Part shown: positions 1-7,741 of the stretch, piece after piece
Numbering within the stretch: position 1 is the first letter of the stretch
How the letters are laid out: each line of letters starts with the position of its first letter
Source: Sterolibacterium sp.
GTDB lineage: Bacteria; Pseudomonadota; Gammaproteobacteria; Burkholderiales; Rhodocyclaceae
NCBI GenBank assembly: GCA_028713555.1
Contig: JAQTOA010000018.1
Coordinates: forward strand, 1-49,185
Reading direction: 5' to 3'
Length of the DNA: 49,185 nt
Notes under the pieces: model-generated
Database searches by the model: none
Seen by the model: only the letters and a program-made list of their open reading frames with translations
What the model was told of the DNA's origin: nothing
Made by a program: the position numbers and the translations under genes

Positions 1-63
1 AGCATCTCCGCCGCTCGCCTTGATCGCGTCGATGATCTCTTTTTGGGGGGCTACCGTCTCCAT
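1..63 (-). CDS. N-terminus of the next bam-operon gene (partial; possibly BamD-like)
   Basis: An ATG at 61-63 opens a reading frame that runs off the left edge (METVAPQKEIIDAIKASGGD...). It starts 32 bases after the bamC stop codon and has a purine-rich ribosome-binding site (GAGAGAG) just upstream. In Geobacter the gene after bamC is bamD, which encodes a heterodisulfide-reductase-like Fe-S protein. The position fits, but 21 residues are too few to name it with confidence. No cysteine motif is visible yet. It is certainly the start of a further gene co-oriented with bamB and bamC. Confidence 0.6.
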   Translation of the reverse strand, partial: METVAPQKEIIDAIKASGGDA

Positions 64-95
64 GCTCTCTCAATCCCGTCTGTTCGTCCGTCAAA

Positions 96-638
96 CTACG
101 GCTTCACCATCCGCGCTACCGTATCCAGCACTTGCTGCAAGCCGTACTTGTCGATCATCGATCCCAGTCCGATCTCGATGTCGCCCAACTTCACCTGGTC
201 TTCTTCCTCGACTTCCTCTTCGCGCTCGACGTAGATCAGCGCCTCAGCCAGACACCACTCGACGCACTTCGGCTTATCCAGCGCCGGGGTTTCCTCGCAC
301 ATGTCGCATTTCAGCGGCAGGCCGGAATCGGGCTCTTTGAACAGGTCGCGAGACGGGCACGAAGCCCGGCAGAAATCGCACTCGTTGTATTCCTTGCCGT
401 CGATGATGTACTTGTCCCGGCCGGTGCATTCCGCCTCGGTGTACTCGCCGGCATAGACCGGCAAGTAGATGTCGCGCAGCGGCAGGCGCACGATGCGGAT
501 GCGCGAGCGCGCCGGGTTGTTGCTGCTGTAGCGCGGGTTCGCATGCCACGAGGAGCAGACTACCTCGCAGGCCTTGCAGCCGTTGCACTTGTCGGCATCG
601 ATGGTGATGGACTTGACGATTTTCTTGACCTTAGCCAT
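96..638 (-). CDS. bamC: BamC-like ferredoxin subunit of class II benzoyl-CoA reductase
   Basis: A 180-residue multi-cluster ferredoxin. Cysteines sit at 18, 21, 24 and 28 (CxxCxxCxxxC), at 71, at 87, 90 and 94, and at 111, 114, 125 and 129, enough for three [4Fe-4S] clusters. The motif ECDFCRASCPSRDLF and the preceding SSNNPARSR segment match my memory of Geobacter BamC. Residues 135-180 form an acidic C-terminal extension. In the Bam complex this subunit passes electrons to the tungsten subunit BamB. The gene overlaps bamB by 8 bases (start at 638, bamB stop at 631), so translation is probably coupled. The alternative is the small electron-transfer subunit of a tungsten aldehyde oxidoreductase, but the closeness of bamB to true BamB argues against it. 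Confidence 0.82.
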   Translation of the reverse strand: MAKVKKIVKSITIDADKCNGCKACEVVCSSWHANPRYSSNNPARSRIRIVRLPLRDIYLPVYAGEYTEAECTGRDKYIIDGKEYNECDFCRASCPSRDLFKEPDSGLPLKCDMCEETPALDKPKCVEWCLAEALIYVEREEEVEEEDQVKLGDIEIGLGSMIDKYGLQQVLDTVARMVKP

Positions 639-2592
639 TGACGTAAATCCCCTTCTGTTCGAATTCCTCGGCGACGTAACCCAGCCCCAGCTCCTGCAGG
701 GATTCCTTGGTGGGTATGCCCTGATCGTTGAAGCCCTTTAACTTGTAATACTGATCCAGCAACTGCTTCTCCAAATCGGGGAAGCGCTTCTTCCAATGGT
801 CCTCCGGCGGCTTGTCGTCGGAGCGGCGCATGCCCCGGCGCACATTGAGGGCTCGCATCAGGGTACGGGTGCGCGTCGCCGACTGCCACACGTCGTCTTT
901 GTTCATCTTGATGCCGGTTGCCGCCGTGATGAAGTCCGGATAATTGTGAATGTGGTAGGGAGGCTTGAGAGGGAACGACGACAGACCGGCGCACATGCCC
1001 AAAGCATCGTCGATGTAGTGCATCTTCTCCATCCAGTCTACGATGTCGCAGCTGGCCTCGACCGTCGGGTAATAGGGATTCGACATTTCCCCGCGCGGCT
1101 CCCAATCCACGTAGTATTTCTTGAACTTCTCGTCGGGGACCTGGATCCAGTCCTTGACGAATTCCTCGCGTGCTTCCCGGGTAGGGAAGGGCTCTTGCGG
1201 GAACTGGCCTTCGATCTGGGTGATGTTAATCTTCTCTCCGGTCGAGTACATCAGGTAGTAGACCGGATTGAGCATGCCCAGCTTGAGCGGCAGCTGCTCG
1301 TGTTTCTTGATAGTGTTGTGGTCGAACTTCTCGGCACCCTTGCCGATACGCCGGGCCGCCCAGTAAGTGCCGTCGGCGAGGTAGTCGCCGACGCCCTCAC
1401 GGCGGACGATCTTGTCCAGCAGATAGAAGAAGCGCCCTTCACTGTCGTCCGGCATGCCGGGAAAATCGTCCTTGGTGAGAATGCCGGCCTCCAGCAACTC
1501 AAGGCCGAAGGCCATGGACTGCGGCGCCGAGAAGCCGTCGACGCCGTATTCGGTGGCCTTCTGGGCGATCCTGAAGCCGAAGTCTAGGTCCGAGAAAGCC
1601 GCCATGGTGTAAGTCAGCTTCGAGTAGCACTTCATCATGTAAGTGGGCAGACCAGGCACCGAGATGGTCGCGCCGCACTTCATCGGGCAGTTGTGGCAGC
1701 TGATCAGGCGGGTGCGCACGTTTTCCTGAGTCTCGCGCCACTTCTCTTCGATTTGATGCGTCCAGAAGTCCTTGCGGCGGGTGCGGGAGTTGCCCCACAT
1801 GAAGCTGGTGGTGTGCCATTGCTCGTCGGCGATGGCCATTTCCTGCGGTGAGCCGAGTCCTTGAAGAATCGGCGGCATGCCCTTGATCGGGTGATCCTCG
1901 CGCCACTTGATGTACTTCAGCACATCGTTGCACAGTTCCATGTACTTGGCCGGGTCGGCGACGTTGATGTCCTTGGTGCCGCGCACGGCGATGGCCTTGA
2001 GGCCCTTGTCGCCCATTACCGCGCCGATGCCGCCGCGGCTGGCGCTGGAGCGGCCTTGTTCGACGGAGGCGTAGAAGACGCGGTTCTCGCCGGCGAGGCC
2101 GATGGCCGCCACCTGGATGTCCGGATCCTCCAACTCTTTGCGAATCGCTTCCGACGTTTCGGTTGCGCCCATGCCCCTGAGGTGCGAGGCATCGCGGATC
2201 TCGACCTTGTCGTTGTTGATCCAGAGATAGACCAGTTCGTCCGACTTGCCGCGGATGATGACCTTGTCGTAGCCGGCGTATTTCAGCTCTGGCGCCCAGA
2301 AGCCGCCCATCATTGAATAGGCTACCAGCTTCGTCTGCGGCGAAACCGTCGAGACGATAGTGCGGTTGCAGCCGGGTGCCCCTGTACCGCAGAGCAGGCC
2401 GGAGCTGAAGATCAGCAGATTGTCCTCGGAAAAAGCTTCCGTCTCCGGAGGAACCCTGTCCCACATGATCTTGGCGTTAGTGCCGAGGCCCCCCAGGTAG
2501 AGCTTGGTGTCCCTCGGATCGGTTTCCACCCGGTCGATGCTGCCTCGGGAAAGATCCACTTCCAAATCGAATCCTATTTCTCCATACCGCAT
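631..2592 (-). CDS. bamB: BamB-like tungsten active-site subunit of class II benzoyl-CoA reductase
   Basis: A 653-residue member of the aldehyde:ferredoxin oxidoreductase family, the same length as Geobacter metallireducens BamB as I remember it. It reduces benzoyl-CoA to cyclohexa-1,5-diene-1-carboxyl-CoA without ATP, using a tungsten-bis-pterin centre in the cytoplasm. Three Fe-S cysteines lie at 299, 302 and 306 (CHNCPMKC) and a fourth candidate at 534. His260 and Cys322 (MMKCYSKLTYTMAAF) fall at the positions I recall as active-site residues in the Geobacter structure. Long stretches such as YMMKC...LDFG and HEQLPLKL match remembered BamB rather than aldehyde oxidoreductases. The start ATG at 2592 has GAGAGGA upstream and lies 15 bases after the regulator stop codon, so the two are likely cotranscribed. 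Confidence 0.85.
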   Translation of the reverse strand: MRYGEIGFDLEVDLSRGSIDRVETDPRDTKLYLGGLGTNAKIMWDRVPPETEAFSEDNLLIFSSGLLCGTGAPGCNRTIVSTVSPQTKLVAYSMMGGFWAPELKYAGYDKVIIRGKSDELVYLWINNDKVEIRDASHLRGMGATETSEAIRKELEDPDIQVAAIGLAGENRVFYASVEQGRSSASRGGIGAVMGDKGLKAIAVRGTKDINVADPAKYMELCNDVLKYIKWREDHPIKGMPPILQGLGSPQEMAIADEQWHTTSFMWGNSRTRRKDFWTHQIEEKWRETQENVRTRLISCHNCPMKCGATISVPGLPTYMMKCYSKLTYTMAAFSDLDFGFRIAQKATEYGVDGFSAPQSMAFGLELLEAGILTKDDFPGMPDDSEGRFFYLLDKIVRREGVGDYLADGTYWAARRIGKGAEKFDHNTIKKHEQLPLKLGMLNPVYYLMYSTGEKINITQIEGQFPQEPFPTREAREEFVKDWIQVPDEKFKKYYVDWEPRGEMSNPYYPTVEASCDIVDWMEKMHYIDDALGMCAGLSSFPLKPPYHIHNYPDFITAATGIKMNKDDVWQSATRTRTLMRALNVRRGMRRSDDKPPEDHWKKRFPDLEKQLLDQYYKLKGFNDQGIPTKESLQELGLGYVAEEFEQKGIYVNG

Positions 2593-2607
2593 TTCTCTGG
2601 TCCTCTC

Positions 2608-3426
2608 TCAGACGGTGTTTCTATCCATAAGTCTTGCGGGCACTCCCGCGCCAGCCGTGCTTTTCTTTCCTGCTCCCGGCAGTCGATTGCTTACCGCCGC
2701 CACTTTGCGAGCTGGTTTGCCGACCAGCGGTGGCGGGGCGATCGCGCCCAAGTAGCGTTCCAGATTCCCTTGCGCCAGGCGGTTCGGGCAGCGCGCTACC
2801 AGACCGCACACGGCGAGGGCGTGGATCGTCCTGGCAACATCCTGGGGAGTCCCATGTTGTTTGGGATCGTACCAACCGTAGCTCCAGTTGAGCATGCCGA
2901 AGACACTGTAAGTAACCCGCTCGACTTCCGCAGGGTCCAGGCTGGCAGTGCCCTCTGCGCCGGGCGAGTTGCATCCCGCGGCAAGAATGTCGGCAACGAT
3001 ATTCCGGCAGATATTGAAGTAGCCCTCCTTGAGCAGGCGTACCGTCTTGCGCCTACCCGCTGGCAGTGCCGAGGCTTCATGGACCAGCACCCGCATCACC
3101 GATCTATGCTCGGCCGAGTAGCGGAGGTGATTCAACACAAACACGTACAACCGCTCGACGTGCTCTTCTATGCCCTCGAGCGCAGCTTTCACTGAGCTGG
3201 TCATTGTTTCGAAGGCGTCGGTTTGCAGCGAGAACAGCAGGTCCTCTTTGGAGGAAAAGTAGTTATAGAAGCTAGCCAAGCCCCGTCCCGTCGCGCGGGA
3301 CAAACCCCGCATGGTCATGCCGTGAAAACCATGCTCAGCAATAGCCGCGGCGGCCGCATCGAGAATCTCGGCACGCTGTGCCTCGTGCCGGACAAGCCGT
3401 GATTGTTCGGTGGATACGCGTTTCAC
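2608..3426 (-). CDS. TetR/AcrR-family transcriptional regulator, first gene of the bam operon
   Basis: A one-component repressor of about 272 residues. The N-terminal helix-turn-helix is clear (AEHGFHGMTMRGLSRATG, then FYNYFSSKEDLL), followed by a helical ligand domain and a basic, proline/alanine-rich tail of about 40 residues (KPARKVAA...). I place the start at the GTG at 3426 because GGGAGGA lies six bases upstream; an in-frame ATG at 3453 and the longer frame from 3507 have no comparable site. It is the first gene of a transcript continuing into bamB 15 bases later, so it probably controls its own operon. The ligand may be an aromatic acyl-CoA, but that is inference from context only. Confidence 0.88.
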   Translation of the reverse strand: MKRVSTEQSRLVRHEAQRAEILDAAAAAIAEHGFHGMTMRGLSRATGRGLASFYNYFSSKEDLLFSLQTDAFETMTSSVKAALEGIEEHVERLYVFVLNHLRYSAEHRSVMRVLVHEASALPAGRRKTVRLLKEGYFNICRNIVADILAAGCNSPGAEGTASLDPAEVERVTYSVFGMLNWSYGWYDPKQHGTPQDVARTIHALAVCGLVARCPNRLAQGNLERYLGAIAPPPLVGKPARKVAAVSNRLPGAGKKSTAGAGVPARLMDRNTV

Positions 3427-3591
3427 TAGCGATCCTCCCAGACGGGCTTGCATTGCTCCAGGGCCGGTCGTGGACAATACGTAACAAGCAGCGTGTCGTC
3501 TTTGCACCTGGCGGCGCTAACGAGCGGCGAAGTCGGGGACAGTGCGTAAATCATTCGAACTCCGAACCAGTCTACGTGAACCGTGAACAGC

Positions 3592-3614
3592 CTGCAGTGA
3601 TCACATCACTACAG
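3592..3614. repeat. Imperfect 10+10 inverted repeat just downstream of the predicted bam-operon start site
   Basis: The arms CTGCAGTGAT and ATCACTACAG match at 9 of 10 positions around a 3-base centre (CAC). The repeat begins about 9 bases from the -10 box, so it would overlap the start of transcription. It could be a second operator or an mRNA hairpin. It is not an FNR box (the spacing is wrong) and not a standard CRP site. Confidence 0.45.
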
Positions 3615-3622
3615 GTCGACAT

Positions 3623-3650
3623 GGTATACGAACGAACGTTCGTCTGTCAA
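3623..3650 (-). promoter_or_regulatory. Sigma70 promoter with TetR-type operator in the spacer
   Basis: Read leftwards: -35 TTGACA (3645-3650), 16-bp spacer, -10 TATACC (3623-3628). A perfect 12-bp palindrome, ACGAACGTTCGT (3632-3643), sits inside the spacer, where a bound dimer would block RNA polymerase. The half-site resembles operators of TetR-family regulators. The first gene downstream encodes such a regulator, so autorepression plus control of bamBC is the natural reading. Confidence 0.72.
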
Positions 3651-3743
3651 CTCTCTTGTTGCCGTTGTGCCATTCAGAGTGCTGATTTCGTTGTTACTCT
3701 TATCTCCGGTGGAACGAGCCGTGTTTTCCTCCCGAGAAAACCT

Positions 3744-5012
3744 TCAGACCAGCCCCTCCATGGCTTGCACGTTCACCATCTCGCCGGCGGCGATATTGCC
3801 GCGTTCATGCTCCAGCACAATGAAACAATTGGCTTCCACCATGGAACTCAGGATGCCCGAGCCCTGAGCGCCGGTGGCCTGCACGCACCATCTGCCATTG
3901 TCCTGAATTAGCCGGCCACGCTGGAACTCGGTGCGACCGGGCACCTTCTTCAGTGGTGTGAGGCTGGGGACCAGGAAGCTTGGCAAGGAGGCGGGCTGGG
4001 TTCCCATCATCTTCAGCAAGGCCGGGCGGACGAACTGATAGAAGGCCACCATGACCGCCACTGGATTGCCCGGCAGGCCGAATAGCCAGGTATTTCTGAT
4101 CTTGCCGAAAGCCATCGGTCGGCCAGGCTTCATGGCAATTTTCCAGAACGCTACTTTGCCCAGGCGAGCCATCAGCGCGCGGATGAAATCGGCCTCGCCG
4201 ACCGAGACGCCGCCGCTGGTGATAACCACATCGCTGCTGGCCGCCGCGGCCAGCAGCGCCTCTTCAAGCGCAGCCGGGTCGTCCTTGACCATACCCATAT
4301 CCATGACCTCGCAGCCCAGTCGTTCGAGCATGCCCCATAAGGTGTAGCTGTTACTGTCATAGACCTGGCCCGGCTGTAGCGGTTTGCCGAGAGAGCCCAG
4401 TTCGTCCCCGGTGGAGAATACCGCTACCCGGATGCGCCGGTGCAATGTCACCTCAACCTGGCCGAGCGAGGCCAGCAGGCCAATCTCGGCCGGCCGCAGC
4501 AGTTTGCCTTTATTCAGTGCTGGCTGACCGGCTTGCAGATCTTCGCCGGCACGGCGCAGATTCTGCCCTACCCGCTGTCCGGGGGGGATGATCACTGTCT
4601 TGTCTTCGCCGCCTTCCAGGTGCACCACTTCCTGAATGACAATGCTGTCGAGACCCGGCGGCACGCAGGCGCCGGTCATGATGCGCACGGCATCGCCGGG
4701 TTTCAGCACGCCGTCATAAGTGCGTCCGGCGTAGGCGGTGCCGGCGATATTCAGCCGAGTCTCACCGCTAGGCGCGAGATCCGCGTGGCGCACGGCATAG
4801 CCGTCCATCGCCGAGTTGTCATGGGCTGGCACATTTACCGGTGCGATCACATCCTCGGCGAGCACCCGGTTCAGGCCTAGCCGCACGAAGCCTCGTTCGT
4901 GTCCGGGCGGCGGCGTAACGAGATCAAGGATGATATTCCGGGCGCGATCCACGGTCATTGAATTGGGGTCGTAATCGTCCAGGCAGGAGAGTGTTTGCAG
5001 GAGCGAATTCAT
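3744..5012 (-). CDS. moeA: Molybdopterin molybdenumtransferase MoeA
   Basis: A 422-residue enzyme that inserts molybdate (or tungstate, in MoeA homologues suited to it) into adenylylated molybdopterin. Family signatures are present in order: DNSAMDGYA (about 65-73), TSGGVSVGEADF in the central MoCF-like domain, KPGRPMAFG, and GLPGNPVAVMV. A C-terminal beta-barrel domain follows. The start codon overlaps the mobA stop by four bases (ATGA), giving a coupled moaA-fdhD-mobA-moeA series. The nearby tungsten enzyme BamB makes a role in tungsten-cofactor assembly plausible, but nothing seen in the protein proves metal preference. Confidence 0.93.
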   Translation of the reverse strand: MNSLLQTLSCLDDYDPNSMTVDRARNIILDLVTPPPGHERGFVRLGLNRVLAEDVIAPVNVPAHDNSAMDGYAVRHADLAPSGETRLNIAGTAYAGRTYDGVLKPGDAVRIMTGACVPPGLDSIVIQEVVHLEGGEDKTVIIPPGQRVGQNLRRAGEDLQAGQPALNKGKLLRPAEIGLLASLGQVEVTLHRRIRVAVFSTGDELGSLGKPLQPGQVYDSNSYTLWGMLERLGCEVMDMGMVKDDPAALEEALLAAAASSDVVITSGGVSVGEADFIRALMARLGKVAFWKIAMKPGRPMAFGKIRNTWLFGLPGNPVAVMVAFYQFVRPALLKMMGTQPASLPSFLVPSLTPLKKVPGRTEFQRGRLIQDNGRWCVQATGAQGSGILSSMVEANCFIVLEHERGNIAAGEMVNVQAMEGLV

Positions 5013-5590
5013 GGTTGATCCAGCCTTTCAAGTTCTTCAGGCGTGTTGATATTGGTGAAGGCGGACGGATCGGGGAAGGGGACTTCGACGATTTTTAGTT
5101 TGGCATACCAGAGATAGGCCTTATGTCCACCGCCATCCAGAAAACGCGTCAGGTAGTCGAGCAGTTCGCGCTGACAGAGTGTGAATAACGGTTGCGTCCA
5201 ACCGCCGCATTTCGCCACCGCCAGCTGCGCTTCGGCTTCGATCAAGCCCGCATAAAGCTTGGCGATCAGATCGGCAGGCAAGAAGGGCGTATCGCAGGGG
5301 GCGCTGGCGAGCAGCGGCGTGGTACAGGCTCGCAGGCCCGCGTGCAGGCCCGCGAGCGGCCCGGCGAAGCCTGGAACGACATCGGCAATCACGGGATAGC
5401 CGAACGTGGCATACGCTTCGTGATGCTGGTTAGCGTTGATGATCATCGCATCGACTTGCGGCTCCAGGCGCTCGAGCACATGCGCGATCATCGGTTTGCC
5501 TTGAAATTGCCGCAAGCCTTTGTCGTTGCCACCCATGCGGCGCGCCAAGCCACCGGCGAGAATCAGGCCGGTGATCTTGATAGGATTCAC
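5009..5590 (-). CDS. mobA: Molybdenum cofactor guanylyltransferase MobA
   Basis: A 193-residue nucleotidyltransferase that attaches GMP to molybdopterin to make the guanine dinucleotide form used by bis-MGD enzymes. The N-terminal signature LAGGLARRMGGNDKG is clear, and the CDTPF segment near residue 100 provides the metal-binding Asp. Length is normal for the family. It overlaps the preceding fdhD and the following moeA by four bases each, indicating a tight operon. Confidence 0.93.
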   Translation of the reverse strand: MNPIKITGLILAGGLARRMGGNDKGLRQFQGKPMIAHVLERLEPQVDAMIINANQHHEAYATFGYPVIADVVPGFAGPLAGLHAGLRACTTPLLASAPCDTPFLPADLIAKLYAGLIEAEAQLAVAKCGGWTQPLFTLCQRELLDYLTRFLDGGGHKAYLWYAKLKIVEVPFPDPSAFTNINTPEELERLDQP

Positions 5591-6402
5591 GCGCCGCCTT
5601 TATTGAATCGATGCTGTCCAGTGAACAGTAGATAGTGATTGCCTTGAGCGCGGCCGATCATGGTCAAACCGACTTTCTGCGCGATAGCGTGGCCCATCCC
5701 GGTGAGACCGGAGCGTGAGACGAGGAAGGGGATGCCCATTTGTGCGGTCTTGATGACCATTTCCGAGGTGAGCCGGCCGGTAGTGTAGAAAATCTTGTCG
5801 CCGCCGCTCATGCCTTCTAGCCACATCTGGCCTGCAATGGCGTCTACCGCATTGTGCCGGCCGACATCCTCGATAAACATCAGGATCTCGCCGTCGCCTG
5901 CTGCCAAGGCACAGCCATGCACTGCGCCGGCCTGCTTGTAGATGGATTCCTGGCGACGCACATTGTCGAGCATGATCTCCAGTGTTGCCTGATCCAGTCG
6001 GCCTTCGTCGGGCAATATGATGCTTTCAATATCCCCCATCAGGTCGCCGAACATCGTGCCTTGGCCGCAGCCGCTGGTGACGGTGCGGCGTTCCATGCGC
6101 GCCGCAATGTCGCCGCTGCCGGCATGGGTGGTGATAGCGGCCGAATCGGTTTCCCAATCGACCTGAACGGCGGCTATTTCTTCGATCCTGCTTATCAGGC
6201 GCTGATTGCGCAGGTAGCCTAATACCAGCGCTTCGGGCGCGGTGCCCAAGGTCATCAGGGTGACGATCTCGCGTTTGTCGAGATACAGTGTCAGGGGATG
6301 TTCGCCGGCAATTGTGGTGGGTACCGTTTCGCCACGTTCGTTGATGGCGGCTACGGTCACTGTGGCAGGGCGAGCGGCATAAGTCAGACGGGGCAGGGAC
6401 AC
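5587..6402 (-). CDS. fdhD: Sulfur carrier protein FdhD
   Basis: FdhD carries sulfur from the cysteine desulfurase to the Mo/W-bis-MGD cofactor of formate dehydrogenase, making the terminal sulfido ligand. The protein is about 271 residues. A GTG start at 6402 is preferred because AAGGAG lies nine bases upstream, directly at the moaA stop; an upstream in-frame ATG at 6693 would run inside moaA. Typical segments include EHPLTLYLDKRE, FIEDVGRHNAVDAIAG, FYTTGRLTSEMV and SRSGLTGMGHAIA. The cysteine-loop region reads SGCGQG, so only one cysteine is present where many homologues have two (CxxC). Its place beside bam genes raises the question of whether it also serves BamB. Confidence 0.92.
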   Translation of the reverse strand: MSLPRLTYAARPATVTVAAINERGETVPTTIAGEHPLTLYLDKREIVTLMTLGTAPEALVLGYLRNQRLISRIEEIAAVQVDWETDSAAITTHAGSGDIAARMERRTVTSGCGQGTMFGDLMGDIESIILPDEGRLDQATLEIMLDNVRRQESIYKQAGAVHGCALAAGDGEILMFIEDVGRHNAVDAIAGQMWLEGMSGGDKIFYTTGRLTSEMVIKTAQMGIPFLVSRSGLTGMGHAIAQKVGLTMIGRAQGNHYLLFTGQHRFNKGGA

Positions 6403-6415
6403 GGAATATAGCTCC

Positions 6416-7510
6416 TTAGCCACCGATGTAGGACATCTCGATTTTCTTGAGTGCCGCGGTTTCTGCCGAGCGCCGTTCGGAATAATTGTCGGCGCGCTGG
6501 TTCCACAAGTCATCGAGTACCGCGCTGACCTCCGCATCGGACTGAGCAGAGCGCAGCAGGTGCCGCAGGTCAAAGCCGTGTTCGGCGAATAAACAGGTAT
6601 ATAGCGATCCATCGGTGGATAAACGGACACGCGTGCAAGAGGAGCAGAAGGCTTGGGTGACCGAGGAAACGACGCCGATCTCACCGCCGCCATCCAGGTA
6701 GCGCCAGCGTTCAGCCACTTCGCCGGGATAGTTGGGGTCGCAAGGAACCAGTGGCATTTCGGCGGAAATCCGCTTGACTACCTCGGCGGAGGGCAGTACC
6801 TCATCAAGTTTCCAGCCATTGCTGCTGCCCACGTCCATATACTCGATGAAACGCACGATACGGCCTGGGTTCGTCGCGTTTGCCTTGAAGAAACGCGCCA
6901 TGGGCAGGATAGCCTGGTCGTTGGTGCCGCGTTTGACCACCATGTTGATTTTGATCGGGGTTAGGCCGGCGGCTTCGGCTGCGGCGATGCCTTCCAATAC
7001 TTGGCTTACCGGATAGTCGGCATCGTTCATTTTGCGGAAAGTGGCATCGTCGAGTGCATCGAGGCTGATGGTCACGCGTTGTAGGCCCGCGTCGCACAAG
7101 CTTTTCGCTTTCTTGGCGAGCAGAGAACCGTTGGTCGTCAGAGTCAGTTCGAGGCCGGGGATGACCGCCAGCATCTCGATCAGCCGTTCGACATTGTGCC
7201 TCAGCAAGGGTTCACCGCCGGTCAGGCGAATCTTGCGGACGCCCAGCGCGACAAAAATCCGTGCACTGCGTGTGATCTCCTCGAAAGACAGCAAATCACC
7301 GCGTGGCAAGAATGGGTAATCGCGGCCGAATACGGTCTTCGGCATGCAATAAACGCAGCGGAAATTGCAGCGGTCAGTGATCGAGATGCGCAGGTCGCGC
7401 ATTTGGCGTCCGCGCGTATCGACGGCGGGCCGGTCGACGGTAATCGAGCCGGAAGGCTGTAACGGCGCCATGTGGCGTGCATCAATGAGCGGGATCCCCC
7501 TGTCGTTCAT
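6416..7510 (-). CDS. moaA: GTP 3',8-cyclase MoaA (radical SAM)
   Basis: This enzyme converts GTP to the cyclic intermediate of molybdopterin, the first committed step. It is 364 residues long. The radical-SAM motif CNFRCVYC is at about 48-55, and LTGGEPLL binds SAM. The C-terminal second cluster uses [10 protein letters not shown] and the downstream YTC. The chain ends in the conserved Gly-Gly (YIGG). The N-terminus is about 20 residues longer than usual, so an internal ATG at 7471 is an alternative start; neither start has a strong ribosome-binding site. It is the first gene of moaA-fdhD-mobA-moeA. Confidence 0.94.
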   Translation of the reverse strand: MNDRGIPLIDARHMAPLQPSGSITVDRPAVDTRGRQMRDLRISITDRCNFRCVYCMPKTVFGRDYPFLPRGDLLSFEEITRSARIFVALGVRKIRLTGGEPLLRHNVERLIEMLAVIPGLELTLTTNGSLLAKKAKSLCDAGLQRVTISLDALDDATFRKMNDADYPVSQVLEGIAAAEAAGLTPIKINMVVKRGTNDQAILPMARFFKANATNPGRIVRFIEYMDVGSSNGWKLDEVLPSAEVVKRISAEMPLVPCDPNYPGEVAERWRYLDGGGEIGVVSSVTQAFCSSCTRVRLSTDGSLYTCLFAEHGFDLRHLLRSAQSDAEVSAVLDDLWNQRADNYSERRSAETAALKKIEMSYIGG

Positions 7511-7548
7511 TTTGAGCTAGGCTTAACAAATGCTGTCGCGTGGAAAGA

Positions 7549-7578
7549 TCAATACGTGTGGTCGGAAAATGCAGTCAA
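7549..7578 (-). promoter_or_regulatory. Candidate promoter for moaA-fdhD-mobA-moeA
   Basis: Read leftwards: -35 TTGACT (7573-7578), 18-bp spacer, -10 TATTGA (7549-7554), 39 bases before the moaA ATG. The -35 is good and the -10 is poor. This is a consensus match only. Confidence 0.35.
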
Positions 7579-7646
7579 ACTTGCGGTGATTATGGAGCGG
7601 AAGGGTCTTGTCAGCAAGTGGGCCGAATACCATGCGACACGCCGCC

Positions 7647-7675
7647 TTGATATAAATCCCGGATTTCTATAGAAT
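7647..7675 (+). promoter_or_regulatory. Promoter of the rpsF operon
   Basis: The elements are TTGATA (7647-7652), a 17-bp spacer and TAGAAT (7670-7675), which is near consensus for sigma70. It leads directly into the rpsF leader and gene. Confidence 0.65.
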
Positions 7676-7693
7676 CCCGCTCCTTTCCACCTT

Positions 7694-7721
7694 GCTCCAC
7701 CCGAAGCGCATGCGGGGGGGC
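7694..7721 (+). promoter_or_regulatory. Candidate S6:S18-binding leader of rpsF
   Basis: The short leader carries a CCACCCGAAG segment facing a run of seven G residues, able to form a GC-rich stem with an exposed CCG. Known S6:S18 autoregulatory leaders upstream of rpsF present a CCG in such a structure. The position, about 20 bases before the AAGGAG site of rpsF, fits. I have only eye-paired it. Confidence 0.42.
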
Positions 7722-7741
7722 TTTAACCGTAAGGAGATTGC

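Larger units (their letters stand above)
3427..3743. other. Leader and control region between moeA and the TetR-bam operon
   Basis: This 317-base stretch contains no gene I can support. It holds the predicted TetR-bam promoter and its 12-bp palindrome (3623-3650), a 23-bp imperfect inverted repeat (3592-3614), and a leader of about 190 bases before the regulator start codon. A weak hairpin (GTTTTC/GAAAAC arms at 3723-3728 and 3736-3741) follows moeA but lacks a T-run, so I do not call it a terminator. Confidence 0.6.

Noticed and set aside
132..641. Long plus-strand open frame opposite bamC
   Set aside because: It mirrors bamC, whose cysteine motifs and ribosome-binding site are clear. The plus-strand product is low-complexity and typical of antisense frames in GC-rich DNA.
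631..2592. Calling bamB a tungsten aldehyde:ferredoxin oxidoreductase
   Set aside because: Same superfamily, but the length, the partner ferredoxin and the stretches around Cys322 match remembered BamB rather than aldehyde oxidoreductases.
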